From Larix kaempferi (Eukaryota; Streptophyta; Pinopsida; Pinales; Pinaceae): a DNA stretch of 64,000 nucleotides. Position numbers and translations under genes: made by a program. Under the pieces are notes generated by a model, which saw only the letters and a program-made list of their open reading frames with translations, was not told where the DNA came from and made no database searches. This document shows positions 47,311-58,688 of the stretch, piece by piece. How positions within the stretch are numbered: position 1 is the first letter of the stretch; each line of letters starts with the position of its first letter. The stretch spans positions 3,162,001 through 3,226,000 of the forward strand of contig BSBM01000186.1 of assembly GCA_027924585.1 (NCBI GenBank), written 5' to 3'.

Positions 47311-48721
47311 ATATATTAAAAAACTACATATTTATATATTACAATCCATGTTCTTAAATATTACATCCATAAATAATAACAACTAGTCATATCCATCAAC
47401 TAAATAAATTCATAAAATATAATAAAGAGATTTCAAGAGAACTAAGTTATTTCCAAAAAAAATAAAATAAAAAATAATAATACTACTTTAATTCTAAATT
47501 AAATAAAAATTAAAACAATAATACTACTCTCATTCTAATTATTACTCTATTTCCAACTACATATCTAACTTAAAAAAACAAAATCATATAATAAAAATAC
47601 ATCCAAGTCTGACTTAAAGAAAACAAAAGCATATAATAAAAACCATGCTAAAATTAATTTTTAATTATCTATTTCTAAATTTAATATTTCCAACTACATG
47701 TCTAACTTAAAACAACAAAATCATGTAATAAAAAACATCGAACTACATGTCTAACTTAAAAAAAACAAAATCATGTAATAAAAAACATGCTATTTTATAC
47801 ATTTTGGTTAAAAAGTAACAATTTATTTATTATTATTATTATTATTTTTTTGATTTTGGAGAAACTTGTTATTGAATTATTCCAAATGCTAATTTAATAA
47901 AATAATCTTAAATTAACTACAAAATAATAAACTATGAAAATTGTTTAAAAGATCAAATATGTAGAGAACTCTACTACCAACCAACCAGCATTTTCGACCA
48001 TTCTTTGATCACATAAAGGTTTTAAGATTTAAGACCATAATCACCTAGGGATTATATATATATATATAATTTAATTTCAAAAAATTTATCAACAAAGAAA
48101 TTAAATATTTTAAAGAATATTATAAGATTTTTCTTATAAAAAAAATCAAGTTATCAAAGTAATGAGAACAAAATAATCTATTATTAATTTGATCTATTTA
48201 TTCATTTCCTTTCTTTCGTTAAGGCAAATCATGCTAAATACCTACCTTTATGTGTCCATCATTCAACATAAAATGGAGACGTCCCTTGTGTTTGCTCAGC
48301 CAATCATATGAAAAAATAATGACACATGTTGTGCAACCCTTCTCATACCTACTGGACAAATACCCATTAATCACTTCACAAAATCAACAAACCAAATAAC
48401 ATATATAAAATCCGTGAACATTAACAATCTTTTCACTCTATGAAATGGAAATAGAAAAAACTTATAACTGATTTTCTTAAAAAAAATTACTTTGAAATTG
48501 GTATCAATCTAAATCCACTTTTCATTAAAATTGAAATGAAAATTGCAAAAACCTCTAACTAATTTCCTTAACCAATTCCCTTTAAATTGATGCCGATCTA
48601 AATACACATATCACAGCATATACAATCAACCATATGTTTGGTATTCTTGCATTTATAGTAATTTGGTTGTGGAAGAAGTGTTTTTAATGGAAGAAATCCA
48701 TAACTAAAGAAAGGTATTAAT

Positions 48722-49018
48722 GGTTTTTTAGTAACATATATGGAAAATCTACGCGTCAGTTTTAAACCAGAGATTCATTATTTTGTTCACTTGAAAATGT
48801 TTAAAATAACGGTTCAATGTGACTAAGAAAATCTCGGTGGATCAGTAAGTACGGGACAATTTTCATATGGTTTTTTAGGTAACATATATGGAAAATCTGT
48901 AGGTCAGTTTTAAACAAGAGATTCATATTTTGTTCAGTTAAAAATGTTTAAAATAACTGTTCAATGTGAGACTAAAAATATCTCGGTGGATCAGTAAGTA
49001 CGGGACAATTTTCATAAG
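48722..49018. repeat. Two-copy tandem duplication, period 147 bp
   Basis: Copies start at 48722 and 48869 and share 'taacatatatggaaaatct', 'aaaatgtttaaaataac' and the end 'gtaagtacgggacaatttt'. They differ by a handful of substitutions and one- to two-base indels. Confidence 0.9.
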
Positions 49019-49072
49019 GTATGTGATTCAAAAAAAATTGTTCATTTTTAAGGCCGATTTATAGCGGAAAAA

Positions 49073-49695
49073 GACTTTAAACTCATCTAAAAATTTAACC
49101 CATTTTCACATTAATCGAACCCAATTCAACTTTAACCCAGGCATAATAATAGTATAGGCGAAGTCAGAGATAAACCTACGTGATGATCTCCACGCACCCG
49201 AGCCTCTTGATCTCCTCCTTGTCCGTTCGCCATAGGTTCTGTAATCCGACATTCCAACGCCTTGGAAGATCTGGATACGATTACCTCGCCAACCCCGTCA
49301 CCATTCACGTCCAGACCGCCGAACAAAATAACCAGAGATTTTAAAGATGAGGTTCTCCACATATCTGGTGGGTTTATGCCAGGCCATTGATGAAACCCTA
49401 TATGAAATATAAATAGCACAGACTTATAACTAATAGCCTTTCTGATCAAAGTTTCGTGAGACTTTAAACTCATCTAAAATTTTAACGTAATTCCACTTTA
49501 ATCAAACCCAATTTCACTTTAATCGAACCCAATTCAACTTTAACCCAGACATAATAATAGTATAGGCGAATTCAGAGAGAAACCCTACCTGATGATCTCC
49601 ACCCGCCCGAGCCTCTTGATCTCCTCCTCGTCCGTTCTGCACAGGTTTTGTAATCAGACATCCCAACACCTTGGAAGATCTGGCTACGATTAGCC
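49073..49695. repeat. Tandem duplication, period 386 bp
   Basis: 49073-49290 and 49459-49695 share 'gactttaaactcatctaaaa', 'aacccaattcaactttaacc', 'gcccgagcctcttgatctcc' and 'ccttggaagatctgg'. The minus strand of the GC-richer half is open in both copies ('GGDQEARVRGDHHVG' and 'GGDQEARAGGDHQVG'), so a piece of former gene may have been duplicated. The family is not recognised. Confidence 0.8.
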
Positions 49696-52600
49696 TTCTT
49701 GACATCCGATTTTGCCAGAAGGAGCTCCTACAACTCATCGATCCTCAACCCGTTTTCTCGAAGACCCCACAAATCCATCATACTCACTTATGCTCAGAGG
49801 GATTCCTGTCCCGATTATTCCATTGCTAATCCTTCCAAGTTATTTTCCTTCGGTTAAACGCAGAGAGGGCGGGGCGGACATTGGCGAGTTGATAAGCAAC
49901 TGGAAGACGGCTGAGCACTGCGGGGGATTTCATAGCGGATTTGCTTGCATTAGAAACCCTACTTTAAGAGAATATTTAAATTGTTTTAAAAATCAACACC
50001 AGATTACTAAATCCTCTATTATTACGCCCAACAAAGCCGAGGTAAATGGGTATCGGACATATGCTAAGAACAGAGCCTGAGGCGCCAAAATCCAGTTTCC
50101 TCGGAGACATTGTTGAGGTCGGCGTAGACCATCGAAATATTTTCTCCCGTGCCGGCAACAAGTTTGCAGGAAAACCTCCTCCTCCACTGCCTTTCCATCA
50201 TCAAAGCAAGGCAGAGACCGGGACCATGGAATTAGCTCCAAAATTCGAAATAGGGGTAGATCACCATATGGACCTGCGAACACAGAAACCCTAGCCTCCT
50301 CTCTCCAACAGTAGCTGCGTCCATGGAGCCACTAATATCTCCCCGATTTCCAAATCTTCCAGATCGGAAAGGAAATAACAATAAAAAGCATTTTCAGGAA
50401 ATTTGAATTAACCTAACTGTTTGAATTTCGAATTGTACGCTCACCCTTGGATCCCATTCCATTAAGTATTTTTTCTTTCGTAAATCAACATTTCCTTTTT
50501 GGATAAGAGTAGCCGTTATCATAGATGATAGCGACTACTCAGCATGCTTTTCTGATTGACATGGACAACTCCCCATCTGCATATTTTGCAACCCCAGGAA
50601 TAACAACTAACTACTTAAGAGATTATGATAAATACTATATAAATAATATTAGTATAAGATAATGATTTTATGTTATATATTAATTTGATTTTAAAATAAT
50701 TTAGTCAAATTTTATGGTAAATTTTGGCAATCTATATCTTTAACTAACTAATTCAATTATAAGTTTTTTTTTTCAATTGAATTATAATATTGTTATCATT
50801 CATGCTTTTCTTCTTCTCTTAACTTAATATAAATTATATATACTTCACATTTTTCACATATTAAATTCTCAAATAAATAAGTCATTATAATTATGAAAGA
50901 TTTTTCACAAAATATAGAAATAATTTAACTATTTACACTTTATTATAATAAAATGAATCTTCCTAATCATATCATATAATATAATATAATAAGATATTTT
51001 TTATTAAAATAAATTTTTATTTTATTTAAAAATAAATATATTACAACTTTAAAAAATTGATAGAAAAATTAATTAATTAATCATATATATATATATATAT
51101 AACATTAAATTATTCAATTTTACAAATTTTAAATATATCTAAAAAAATCTATTTTGTAAAATGAAAAAAACTTATAAAGGAAATAAATATATTAATATTC
51201 ACGAAGATTTTAAATTGGCATTGCAATTCCTTAGTTGAAACTCTTTTTCCGTATAATTCAATTTTGTATAGTTAGGTTGGATCTCCTTTCCATGCCGCTA
51301 ATCATATAGTTTAAGGTAATGAAAATATACAATACAATCCAAATTTATTAGATACTATAATTATTTCCAAAATAGTTTAATAAAACTCTAAAAATATTAT
51401 TTTGACACATAGTGGATATTTATTTCTAGAGCAACATTGATATAAAACATAGCCAAAATGTTCATAAAACAAAGTTTGCATCTCTACTTGATAGAGAAGT
51501 CGTGCCTTAGTGACATGAGATGACAAAAATGAGAGATGCTTGAACACTCCAAAGGTATTAAACTTAACCATTTCAAAATCACACTATATTTTCTACCTAA
51601 CCATTATAAAATATAACTTTCAACTATTGGCTCCACACACCTATAACCCTTAACTTTATAATTGTCCACCCCTAACATATATAAATTGGTAGCCATCGAT
51701 TCCTAATAGAAATAAATGCTAACCATTATAACCCATATACTTTGTATAGATCTTAACCTTTTTAATTATTTTAACATTTATCTCCTACAATTATTATTTA
51801 TATAACCCATAAATACTAGATTCATTTAGTCAACTTCACTTCTAACCTATACCACTTAAAAAACATAACTAATATATATAACCATAGACCCTTATAACCC
51901 TTTTAATTTCCAATACTTAATCCTAATACTTTACTCTTATATTTTATAACTTTTTATTCTAAACTTTTAACTACTTTAACACCTATTACTTTAAACCCAT
52001 ATAAAATATTTAAATCCTAAACCCTTATATCACATCTTTAATTTATCCATTAACACTTACCCTCTATCATATATAACTCATAAATCTTAAAATTCCTAAC
52101 AAGTAGTATCATAAATACTACAAATTATAATATAATCCAAGGAAGCGTGGATATTTAAAATTTATAAATCTTAAAATTCCTAACCCATGGAAGCATGGAT
52201 ATTTAAAACTTAAATGTGATGTTCTAAAGAGCTTTTTGTGTCCATGGAAGCACGACAAATAACATCACAAAATGACTTCAACGTGGAGTTTCCTTTTATG
52301 AGAAATTGTTTAATAGTCAAAGCACAATTTATTTATTTATTGTTTCAAAGTTTAATGCCAATTTTAAGTGGGGATTAAATGTTATTTTAAAAATAATAAA
52401 TATTTAGAAGTTAATTATACTATATATTTCATTGTTAATAATTAAAATATTTAATTAGTTGTGTGAACATTTGATTTTAGAAATAAAAATATTATAAATA
52501 TATGATTGGTTTTGTATTTCCATTTTTATAATGGAGTAAAAACTACTTCATGTTATAATTAATTAAACTTATTTACTATAATTATTAAAATTTCTAATTT

Positions 52601-53835
52601 TTAATATAGTGTTTGTTATATATATATATATATATATATATATAATGTATTTGAATTTGATTCTATATTTCATTATTTTATGTTATTATTGGATTACATT
52701 TTATTATATATTTTCCTCAATATAAATTTTCTTTATTTTTAACATTTTTAAAGTATTTAAAATTTAAAATTTAATAATAATAAAAAAATATTAAAATATT
52801 TTTTCAAAATTTTAATTATATATTTTTTTCAATATGAGATTAAACAGTAATCATAAGTAACATTTAGTTACATGTATATGTATGAGATTAAGATAAAATG
52901 ATTTGTTGTAGATAAAATATCTTCTCATTTTAAATTATAATTTGAAATTCTTTCTTGGTTTATAATTTAAAGCTATTTTTAAATGTCTAAGAGCTAGTTA
53001 ATTATCTAATACCATAGGTATTTAGTACGACTTGAAGTCTTCTCTCTTACTAGTCATGAATCTATTATTTTAAATAGCTAGATTTTAAATAGCGACCGAG
53101 AAAGGATATGTGCTTTTTTTTTATTGGATAGTAAAAAACCTAAAGGAATGAGTACTAGCTTCAGGCTTAGGAGAAAAAAAGTGGGAATGGGAGACAATGG
53201 TAGGGCATAAAAAAAAGAGCTGAAATATGGGCCAAGAGTTGTGGCGTTGGTAGCATGGATTGTGCCAAACAATGATGAGAAAAATGGAATTGATAGCATG
53301 AACTACAAATAGATGAGGTGACAACATAAGGAAACATAGGAGACTTAGAAACAAATAGTGAGAAAATGAGGTAAATGAGTATGGGAGGCTATGATCTACT
53401 ATGGAAGAAATGGATGTGAATGACATGCGGTTGGAGTAGGAAACCTGTGCCATGGATACTAATGGTTGGAGGACTAACAGTTTTAGTTATGTAAATAAAA
53501 ATAAAATGTACGTAAGAAGTTAGATTAACATTCGAGAGGGGATGGAAGGGAAACTAGATTCAGATAGATGGAATGGTGGGGGGGGTGTAGGGAAAGTAGG
53601 ATGAAAAGTAAAAAGGGACTTGAGGGATTGCTGTAGAGGCTTCAAACATTGTAGAAGTGTGGCTAAGTGGAATTGTGGTAGTAGTTGAAGTTTCTTGTGA
53701 AAAAAGTTGGGAGGTGGAAGCAACATGTAGGCTACGACTAAGAGTTGGGCGGGGTAAAAAGGATGGATCTGGATAGATATATTAACTAAGGTAGGAAAAA
53801 AATAGAATCAAATCCCATAGTAGGTATAGACCATA

Positions 53836-54070
53836 CTTTGATACCATTTGATCTACAATTATGAGGGGTGAGGCTCAAAGAGGGCTCTTTGAGCCTCACC
53901 TCTCAAATAAAACTAATAAATGAACTTTAAATAATAATGAAACCAATAACACACATAAGAATAAGAAATAACAAAGAGTGATTTATATTAACAAGACTTA
54001 AGAGCCTTTATAAAGGATTACATGTGTGTCCACATTTGACAAGTTAAAGAGAGCTCATTAAATGATGTTG
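53836..54070 (-). mobile_element. Possible LTR end with primer-binding site, minus strand
   Basis: Read on the minus strand, TGGTATCAAAG (plus 53836-53846) is the form of initiator tRNA-Met PBS common in plant copia elements. Upstream on that strand are a perfect hairpin (53868-53899) and a TATA-like 'ttataaagg' (about plus 54014-54024), as expected for an LTR of about 220 bp. The putative internal region (about 53.0-53.8 kb) shows no recognisable protein, and no second LTR was found. Confidence 0.35.
53868..53899. repeat. Perfect hairpin, 15-bp arms
   Basis: GTGAGGCTCAAAGAG, loop GG, then its exact inverse; the pairing extends a few bases further outward with one mismatch. It lies about 22 bp from the minus-strand PBS-like site. 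Confidence 0.92.
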
Positions 54071-54233
54071 TTTATTTAATAATATATATTAGCTGCTCTA
54101 GTTCGTTGGGTGTGAAGATGAAGGGAGCTCTGCGGATGTGAGGAGGAAGGCTGCACGGTGATTTGAAGGTTCTCTATTCAGGTAACAGTGTGGAGTCTCT
54201 CTGGGACCTCTTTGGAAGGCGAGTCAGGAAGGG

Positions 54234-55649
54234 ATGGGCACAGACTCTGATGGGGTGACCCGGACTTTGATGGTAAATATGGATAAAGACACACAAGTAA
54301 TACAAGATACTATCCCAGGGTCAAAGAATGAAGTTGGTAAGGAAGGTACCAGCTCGGAGGCTGCCTTGATACAAACAACGATAGAATCAAGAAAACCAGG
54401 GCAATGTCTGCCTAAGACACTCAAAATTCCGAAACTCCTAATAAAATCATAGAGAATCAGAATGGACATCTAGCACATGAAAGATCATGTGCTCATTGGA
54501 AAATTTGTGGGGATCTGGCCTACCGAGAAAGCCTTGGTATGGTGGATCAATACAACTTGGAAGCCCCAGGGACACTATGATCTCCAATTGGGAGCGAAAG
54601 GGTTCTCTACTGTAATTTTCTTCAATATTGAGGATCGTACATGGATCTTTGACAATGGTCCGTATTTTTTCAATTCAGCGGGTTTGTATCTAAGGCCATG
54701 GAAAGAAAGGTTTAACCCTGATAAAGAGAATTTAACTATTGCCCCAGTCTAGATAAGACTCTATTCCTTGCCTTCAGAGTATTGGAAGGAAGATATTATG
54801 AGAGAGATAGGTAATGAGCTGGGAGTATTTGTTAAAATCTCTGAACAAACCAAGAAGATGAGGTACACATCTTATGCCCGGATATGTCTGTACCTGGATA
54901 TATCCAAAGACTTGCCAGTAGGAATAGACCTAACTTGGGAGGATGACGATTGGTTCCAGGGGATTGACTATGAACAGATCCCATTTCTTTGTAGGAGATG
55001 TCATGAGCATGGGCACCTTTTCAGGGATTTTCTGTTGAACAAGTAGACAGCAAGAAAAATCGAATTGGATGGCAAAGATAAAGAAGGGTTCAAGAAAGTC
55101 ATAAGCAAGAAAAGGAAAGCCAGGAAGGTCGGAGGACTGGAGATCCATAAAAAGACGATGACCCATAACAAATTTGAGATCCTACAATCTGCTGAGGGAG
55201 GAATTGCAGATGAAAGGAAGGACACCAAAGAAAAGAACGAAGATATAAACAAAGAACCAAAAGAAGATCACGTGATCCAAACGGGGGCAAATGAGGAGCA
55301 GGGTAATGCTGGATCCTTGCAAGAGGAAGGAGGTGATGAAATGGAACTAGAGGACCTGGATCTGGAAGGGCTGGAGGAGGCATTTAAGGTGCCAAACCCC
55401 TGTCCCATAGCACCTCACCAAGTTTCCCTTCTTGAGAAAGCATTAAGTAAGTCCAAGAATCGCAAGTCCCTTGGAGTAATCTCTGACTCCCTCAAAGAAA
55501 ATGATGAGAAAAAGTTAACCAGAGGGGAGAAGAGAGGTAGACGAAGCAATATGCAGAGAATACATATGATTGGGAGGAACCTGGTGGCATCAAGCCAATA
55601 CCCAACCATTGATGCGATCCTAGCAATATCCAATTCAAATAGGTTATAA
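54234..55649 (+). pseudogene. LINE ORF1 (DUF4283 / zinc-knuckle protein), interrupted
   Basis: A single frame of about 470 codons from ATG 54234, broken by stops near 54450, 54474, 54750 and 55044. The first third matches the plant DUF4283 domain ('LIGKFVGIWPTEKALVWWIN', 'DRTWIFDNGPYFF', 'YLRPW'). A knuckle follows at about residue 255: 'CRRCHEHGHLFRDF', i.e. C-x2-C-x4-H-x4 with the last Cys replaced by Phe. The remainder is charged and low-complexity (Lys/Glu-rich). In plant LINEs this protein binds the element RNA. It ends with TAA at 55647-55649, directly before the ORF2 ATG. Confidence 0.8.
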
Positions 55650-55650
55650 T

Positions 55651-56467
55651 ATGCAGATCACATCCTGGAACATAAGAGGGTGCAAGAGTACTCTAAAAAT
55701 ACGACTTCTACGTTGGAAAATAGAGATAGAGAAACCGGATATCATTTTCCTTCAAGAAACTAAGTGTTCGGAAATGGAACTTCAAAGTATTGGATAGAAA
55801 GTATGGAAACAATGCAGCGTGGTTGCAATAGACGCAGCTGGTGCGGTTGGTGGAGTAGGTATTCTTTGGAACCCTAAAAAGGTAGGTATGTCTGAATGGA
55901 TGGCCTCCAAGTTTATCTTATCAACTGCTTTCCACATTTTAGGAACCAGAGTTAGAGGCTTCATCTCCAATGTTTATGGCCTTTCTTTGGTTAATCATAA
56001 GAGTGCTTTCCTGGAATCTATAAGGAATCTCAAAAAAGAAGTAGGAGATAGATCCTGGATCATAGGGGGAGATTTCAATCTCATTAGAAACCTTGAAGAG
56101 AAAAGAGGAGGTAGATGATGTTTACACTCCTGTAATGAGGAATTCTCTGAAATAATCGAGTATTTAGCACTGATTGATATTAAAACATCCAATGGTATTT
56201 ACACATGGAACAATAAAAGAGGAGGAGATAGAAGTATTGCTTGCAGATTAGATAGGTTTCTGATCTTTGAATCTATCATGTTGGGAGGTGGGGATCTGAC
56301 TGTTACTGTGTTACCCTCGGCAAGCTCGGATCATTGGCCAATCTGCCTGGATTTGCACAGTATAGGAGAAAACCTCAGAAGACCGTTCAGGTTCGAATAG
56401 TTTTGGCTTTTGCACCTTGACTTCTCTGACCAACTGTGGCAGTGGTGGTAGACCTGTGACCCATTTA
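55651..56467 (+). pseudogene. LINE ORF2, AP-endonuclease domain (5' part)
   Basis: Begins 'MQITSWNIRGCKSTLK', the usual start of plant L1 endonucleases (WNIRG), then 'PDIIFLQETK' (catalytic Glu), 'GGVGILWNP', 'SWIIGGDFNLIRN' (catalytic GDFN), 'LDRFLI' and 'SASSDHWPI' (SDH/P motif). All lie in one frame, broken by stops near 55795, 56119, 56398 and 56449. The family enzyme nicks target DNA to prime reverse transcription. The frame runs up to the copia insertion at 56468. Confidence 0.88.
56463..56467. repeat. Target-site duplication of the copia element (ATTTA)
   Basis: ATTTA directly precedes the 5' LTR and recurs at 62629-62633 directly after the 3' LTR. Confidence 0.92.
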
Positions 56468-57214
56468 TGTTTGGATATCCACATCATCTTTTTTCAGGAT
56501 CTTGCATGCAATTAGGGTTTGCATGCAAAATCTAGGGTTTGCATGCACCTGCATGCACTTGCATGCATCCTAGTCACCAGTTTGATGCCTCTAGCACCTT
56601 ATCCACCTTATTCTAGCACCCGGGAGCCACTTACTACAGAATTTTATCCCTCCTAGGATGAAAGGCACCCACTTCTCACCTACTGCCAGAGAAGGGCACA
56701 CTTGTTCACCTACCACTGCAGTTCCACTTCAGTTACATTCAGTTAGCTCCGATTCTCCCTGATTTGAGGCTAGTTTCACTCTCGACTGACTGTTTCACTT
56801 CCGTTGGACCTCCAGTTTGACTAGATGACTTGTTCTGACTTCAGTTAGTCTCCCATGCGCCCCCCACTGAGCCTCCTTCCCTTAATCAGTGCTACACACT
56901 TCAGTTACACATGACACACTCAGTTAGACTCAGATTGACACCTGGATGACTGGTTCTTGTGCATTGATGACCACCACCGATTGATGATGAGGACTCCTAG
57001 TTGGAGTCAAGCTACTCCATTCAGTGATTCGAATGGCCTACTTAGTCAATTCGAATTGCTCATTGACAGAGATCGTATTCTATTGTAATTCATTCACCCT
57101 TTCTGGGATATTGAGCACTGCTGCATGTTTTGCACAGTTTTACACCATATTTTCTATATTCATCTGTTGTGATTGATTTACTTGTTCATTAGATCTTCTG
57201 TGACTAATTTTACA
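56468..57214 (+). repeat. Copia 5' LTR
   Basis: TGTTTGGATATCC...CTAATTTTACA, 747 bp. Its first 110 bp contain a run of TGCATGCA/CATGCA motifs (56506-56570). Collinear with 61883-62628. Confidence 0.95.
56506..56570 (+). promoter_or_regulatory. Cluster of RY (CATGCA) motifs in the copia LTR
   Basis: Six 'gcatgc' palindromes within about 65 bp, separated by 'aattagggttt', 'aaaatctagggttt', 'acct' and 'actt'. CATGCA is the core of the RY element bound by plant B3 factors of the ABI3/FUS3/LEC2 group. The 3' LTR has a similar cluster (61917-61982) with a different internal spacing. The function is inferred. Confidence 0.5.
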
Positions 57215-57227
57215 TGGTATCAGAGCC
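57215..57227 (+). promoter_or_regulatory. Copia primer-binding site (initiator tRNA-Met)
   Basis: TGGTATCAGAGCC directly abuts the end of the 5' LTR. Confidence 0.93.
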
Positions 57228-57629
57228 ATTGCAGGGACACGATCTCTTTTCTACAGGTGTTTGTACAAGAAGATTTGACGAAATTGCTCAAATTGCAAAA
57301 AGTTTTGGCATGAGATATCTCAAGGGCATTCGCTCCTGTGCATGCAAAGCTTAAAAATACTTCCAATACCACTCCAAAAGCTTGAGTTTCCACATAATTC
57401 CTGGATCTGATAGATTGGACCCATTCAACATTGTTTGATCTCCAATCCCAGGTGTGATGCAACTCTAAAAGGGTGGATTGTTCGACCTTACGGTTCTTGG
57501 TTTGATTGTGATTTGCAGGTTATCAAGCTCCTCTTTTGCATTCACTACACTGTGCATGCAAAATCCTCTTTTGCATTCGCTACTCTCTGCATGCAAGCTC
57601 ATCTACATCAGTTTGACTCGCTCCTAGCA

Positions 57630-58688
57630 ATGGAATACTCTTCTTCAAAGCCTATCCTCACCCCATTCAATTATTTTGATTGGAAAGATGATATGGAGAT
57701 CATATTACGTTCAAAAGGTTACTACCGAGTCACTATTGGTCTTGAATTGGAGCCAAGCAATCTATCAGATAGAACCAAACACTACAACAAGCTTGATGAA
57801 GCTTATGGTATTCTTTGTCTCTCCATCTCCAAAGATCTTCACTTCCATCTCAGCGGATTGAAGACTCCAAAAGCTATATGGGAGCAACTTGAAACACTAT
57901 TTGGCAAGCAGGATGAGCTTAGGGATTTTCAATTAGAGAATGAATTGATTGCCCTTAGTCCTGAGAATTTCGAGACCATCAATGAATTCTTCACAAAATT
58001 CAAGAACTTGAACTTGCAATTGAAGAACAGTGGAGTTATCAAAGAGGATAAACAATTGATCCTCTCCATTCTAAGCAAGCTTGGGAAAGATTATTCGGTA
58101 TTTGTCTCTACTTTCAATTCCGGTAGGCTAACTACCCCGAATTGGAAGATGCCTACCTTGAATGCCTTCATTGAGTCCGTCACAAAAGAGCATGACAAGT
58201 TGATTCAAATGGGTTCCATAAGCTCCAAAGATTCATCCCTATATGTTCAAGGACCCAAGATCTCGAATGGTAAAGGAAAGCAAAAGAAGGAGAAGCCCAA
58301 ATTCGAGCCTCACAAGAAAAAAGACAAAGGCAAGCAAATGGATGCACCATCCAGTTCGAAGTTCAAGCAAAAGGGCAAAGAAGGTAACCAAAAATCTAAA
58401 TGTACTTATTGCAATCATGGCTTTAATCCTGAAATTTCATGTATGAAGAAAACTATAGATCAAATGGCCCTCCTTTTGGAAAAGAACAACATAACTCTTC
58501 CTGACGGTGCAAGGAAGAAGGATAGGAATGATGATCATGAAAGAGGACAAGCACTCATGGCAACGGTTTCGAAGCCCACTACTCTCTTGATAGATTCGGG
58601 TGCATCAAATCATATGGCTGAAAATATTGATTCTTTTTCCTCATTCGATCCAAACAGCTCCATCCCCATCCATTTGGGAGATGACTAA
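57630..58688 (+). pseudogene. Copia gag and protease
   Basis: The likely start is the ATG at 57630 ('MEYSSSKPILTPFNYFDWKD'), which matches copia Gag N-termini; the same frame is open from 57435 but upstream codons do not look like Gag. A UBN2-type capsid follows ('KAIWEQLETLFGKQDELRDF', 'EFFTKFKNLNLQL'), then a Lys-rich segment and a degenerate knuckle ('CTYCNHGFNPEISC', in which the GH of CxxC...GHxxxxC reads GF). The protease active site is 'LLIDSGASNHM' near 58589. A TAA at 58686 ends the frame inside the protease, and a second TAA at 58845 follows; the same frame continues into integrase. Confidence 0.9.

Larger units (their letters stand above)
47311..53835. other. Intergenic, AT-rich, two local duplications
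   Basis: 47.3-48.7 and 50.6-53.1 kb are very AT-rich with no coding signal. 48.72-49.70 kb holds two tandem duplications (listed). 49.7-50.45 kb has higher GC and a plant 5'-UTR-like 'aaaccctagcc' at about 50287, followed by an ATG at 50323 that gives only about 25 codons. This could be a decayed gene end, but no family was recognised. Confidence 0.5.
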
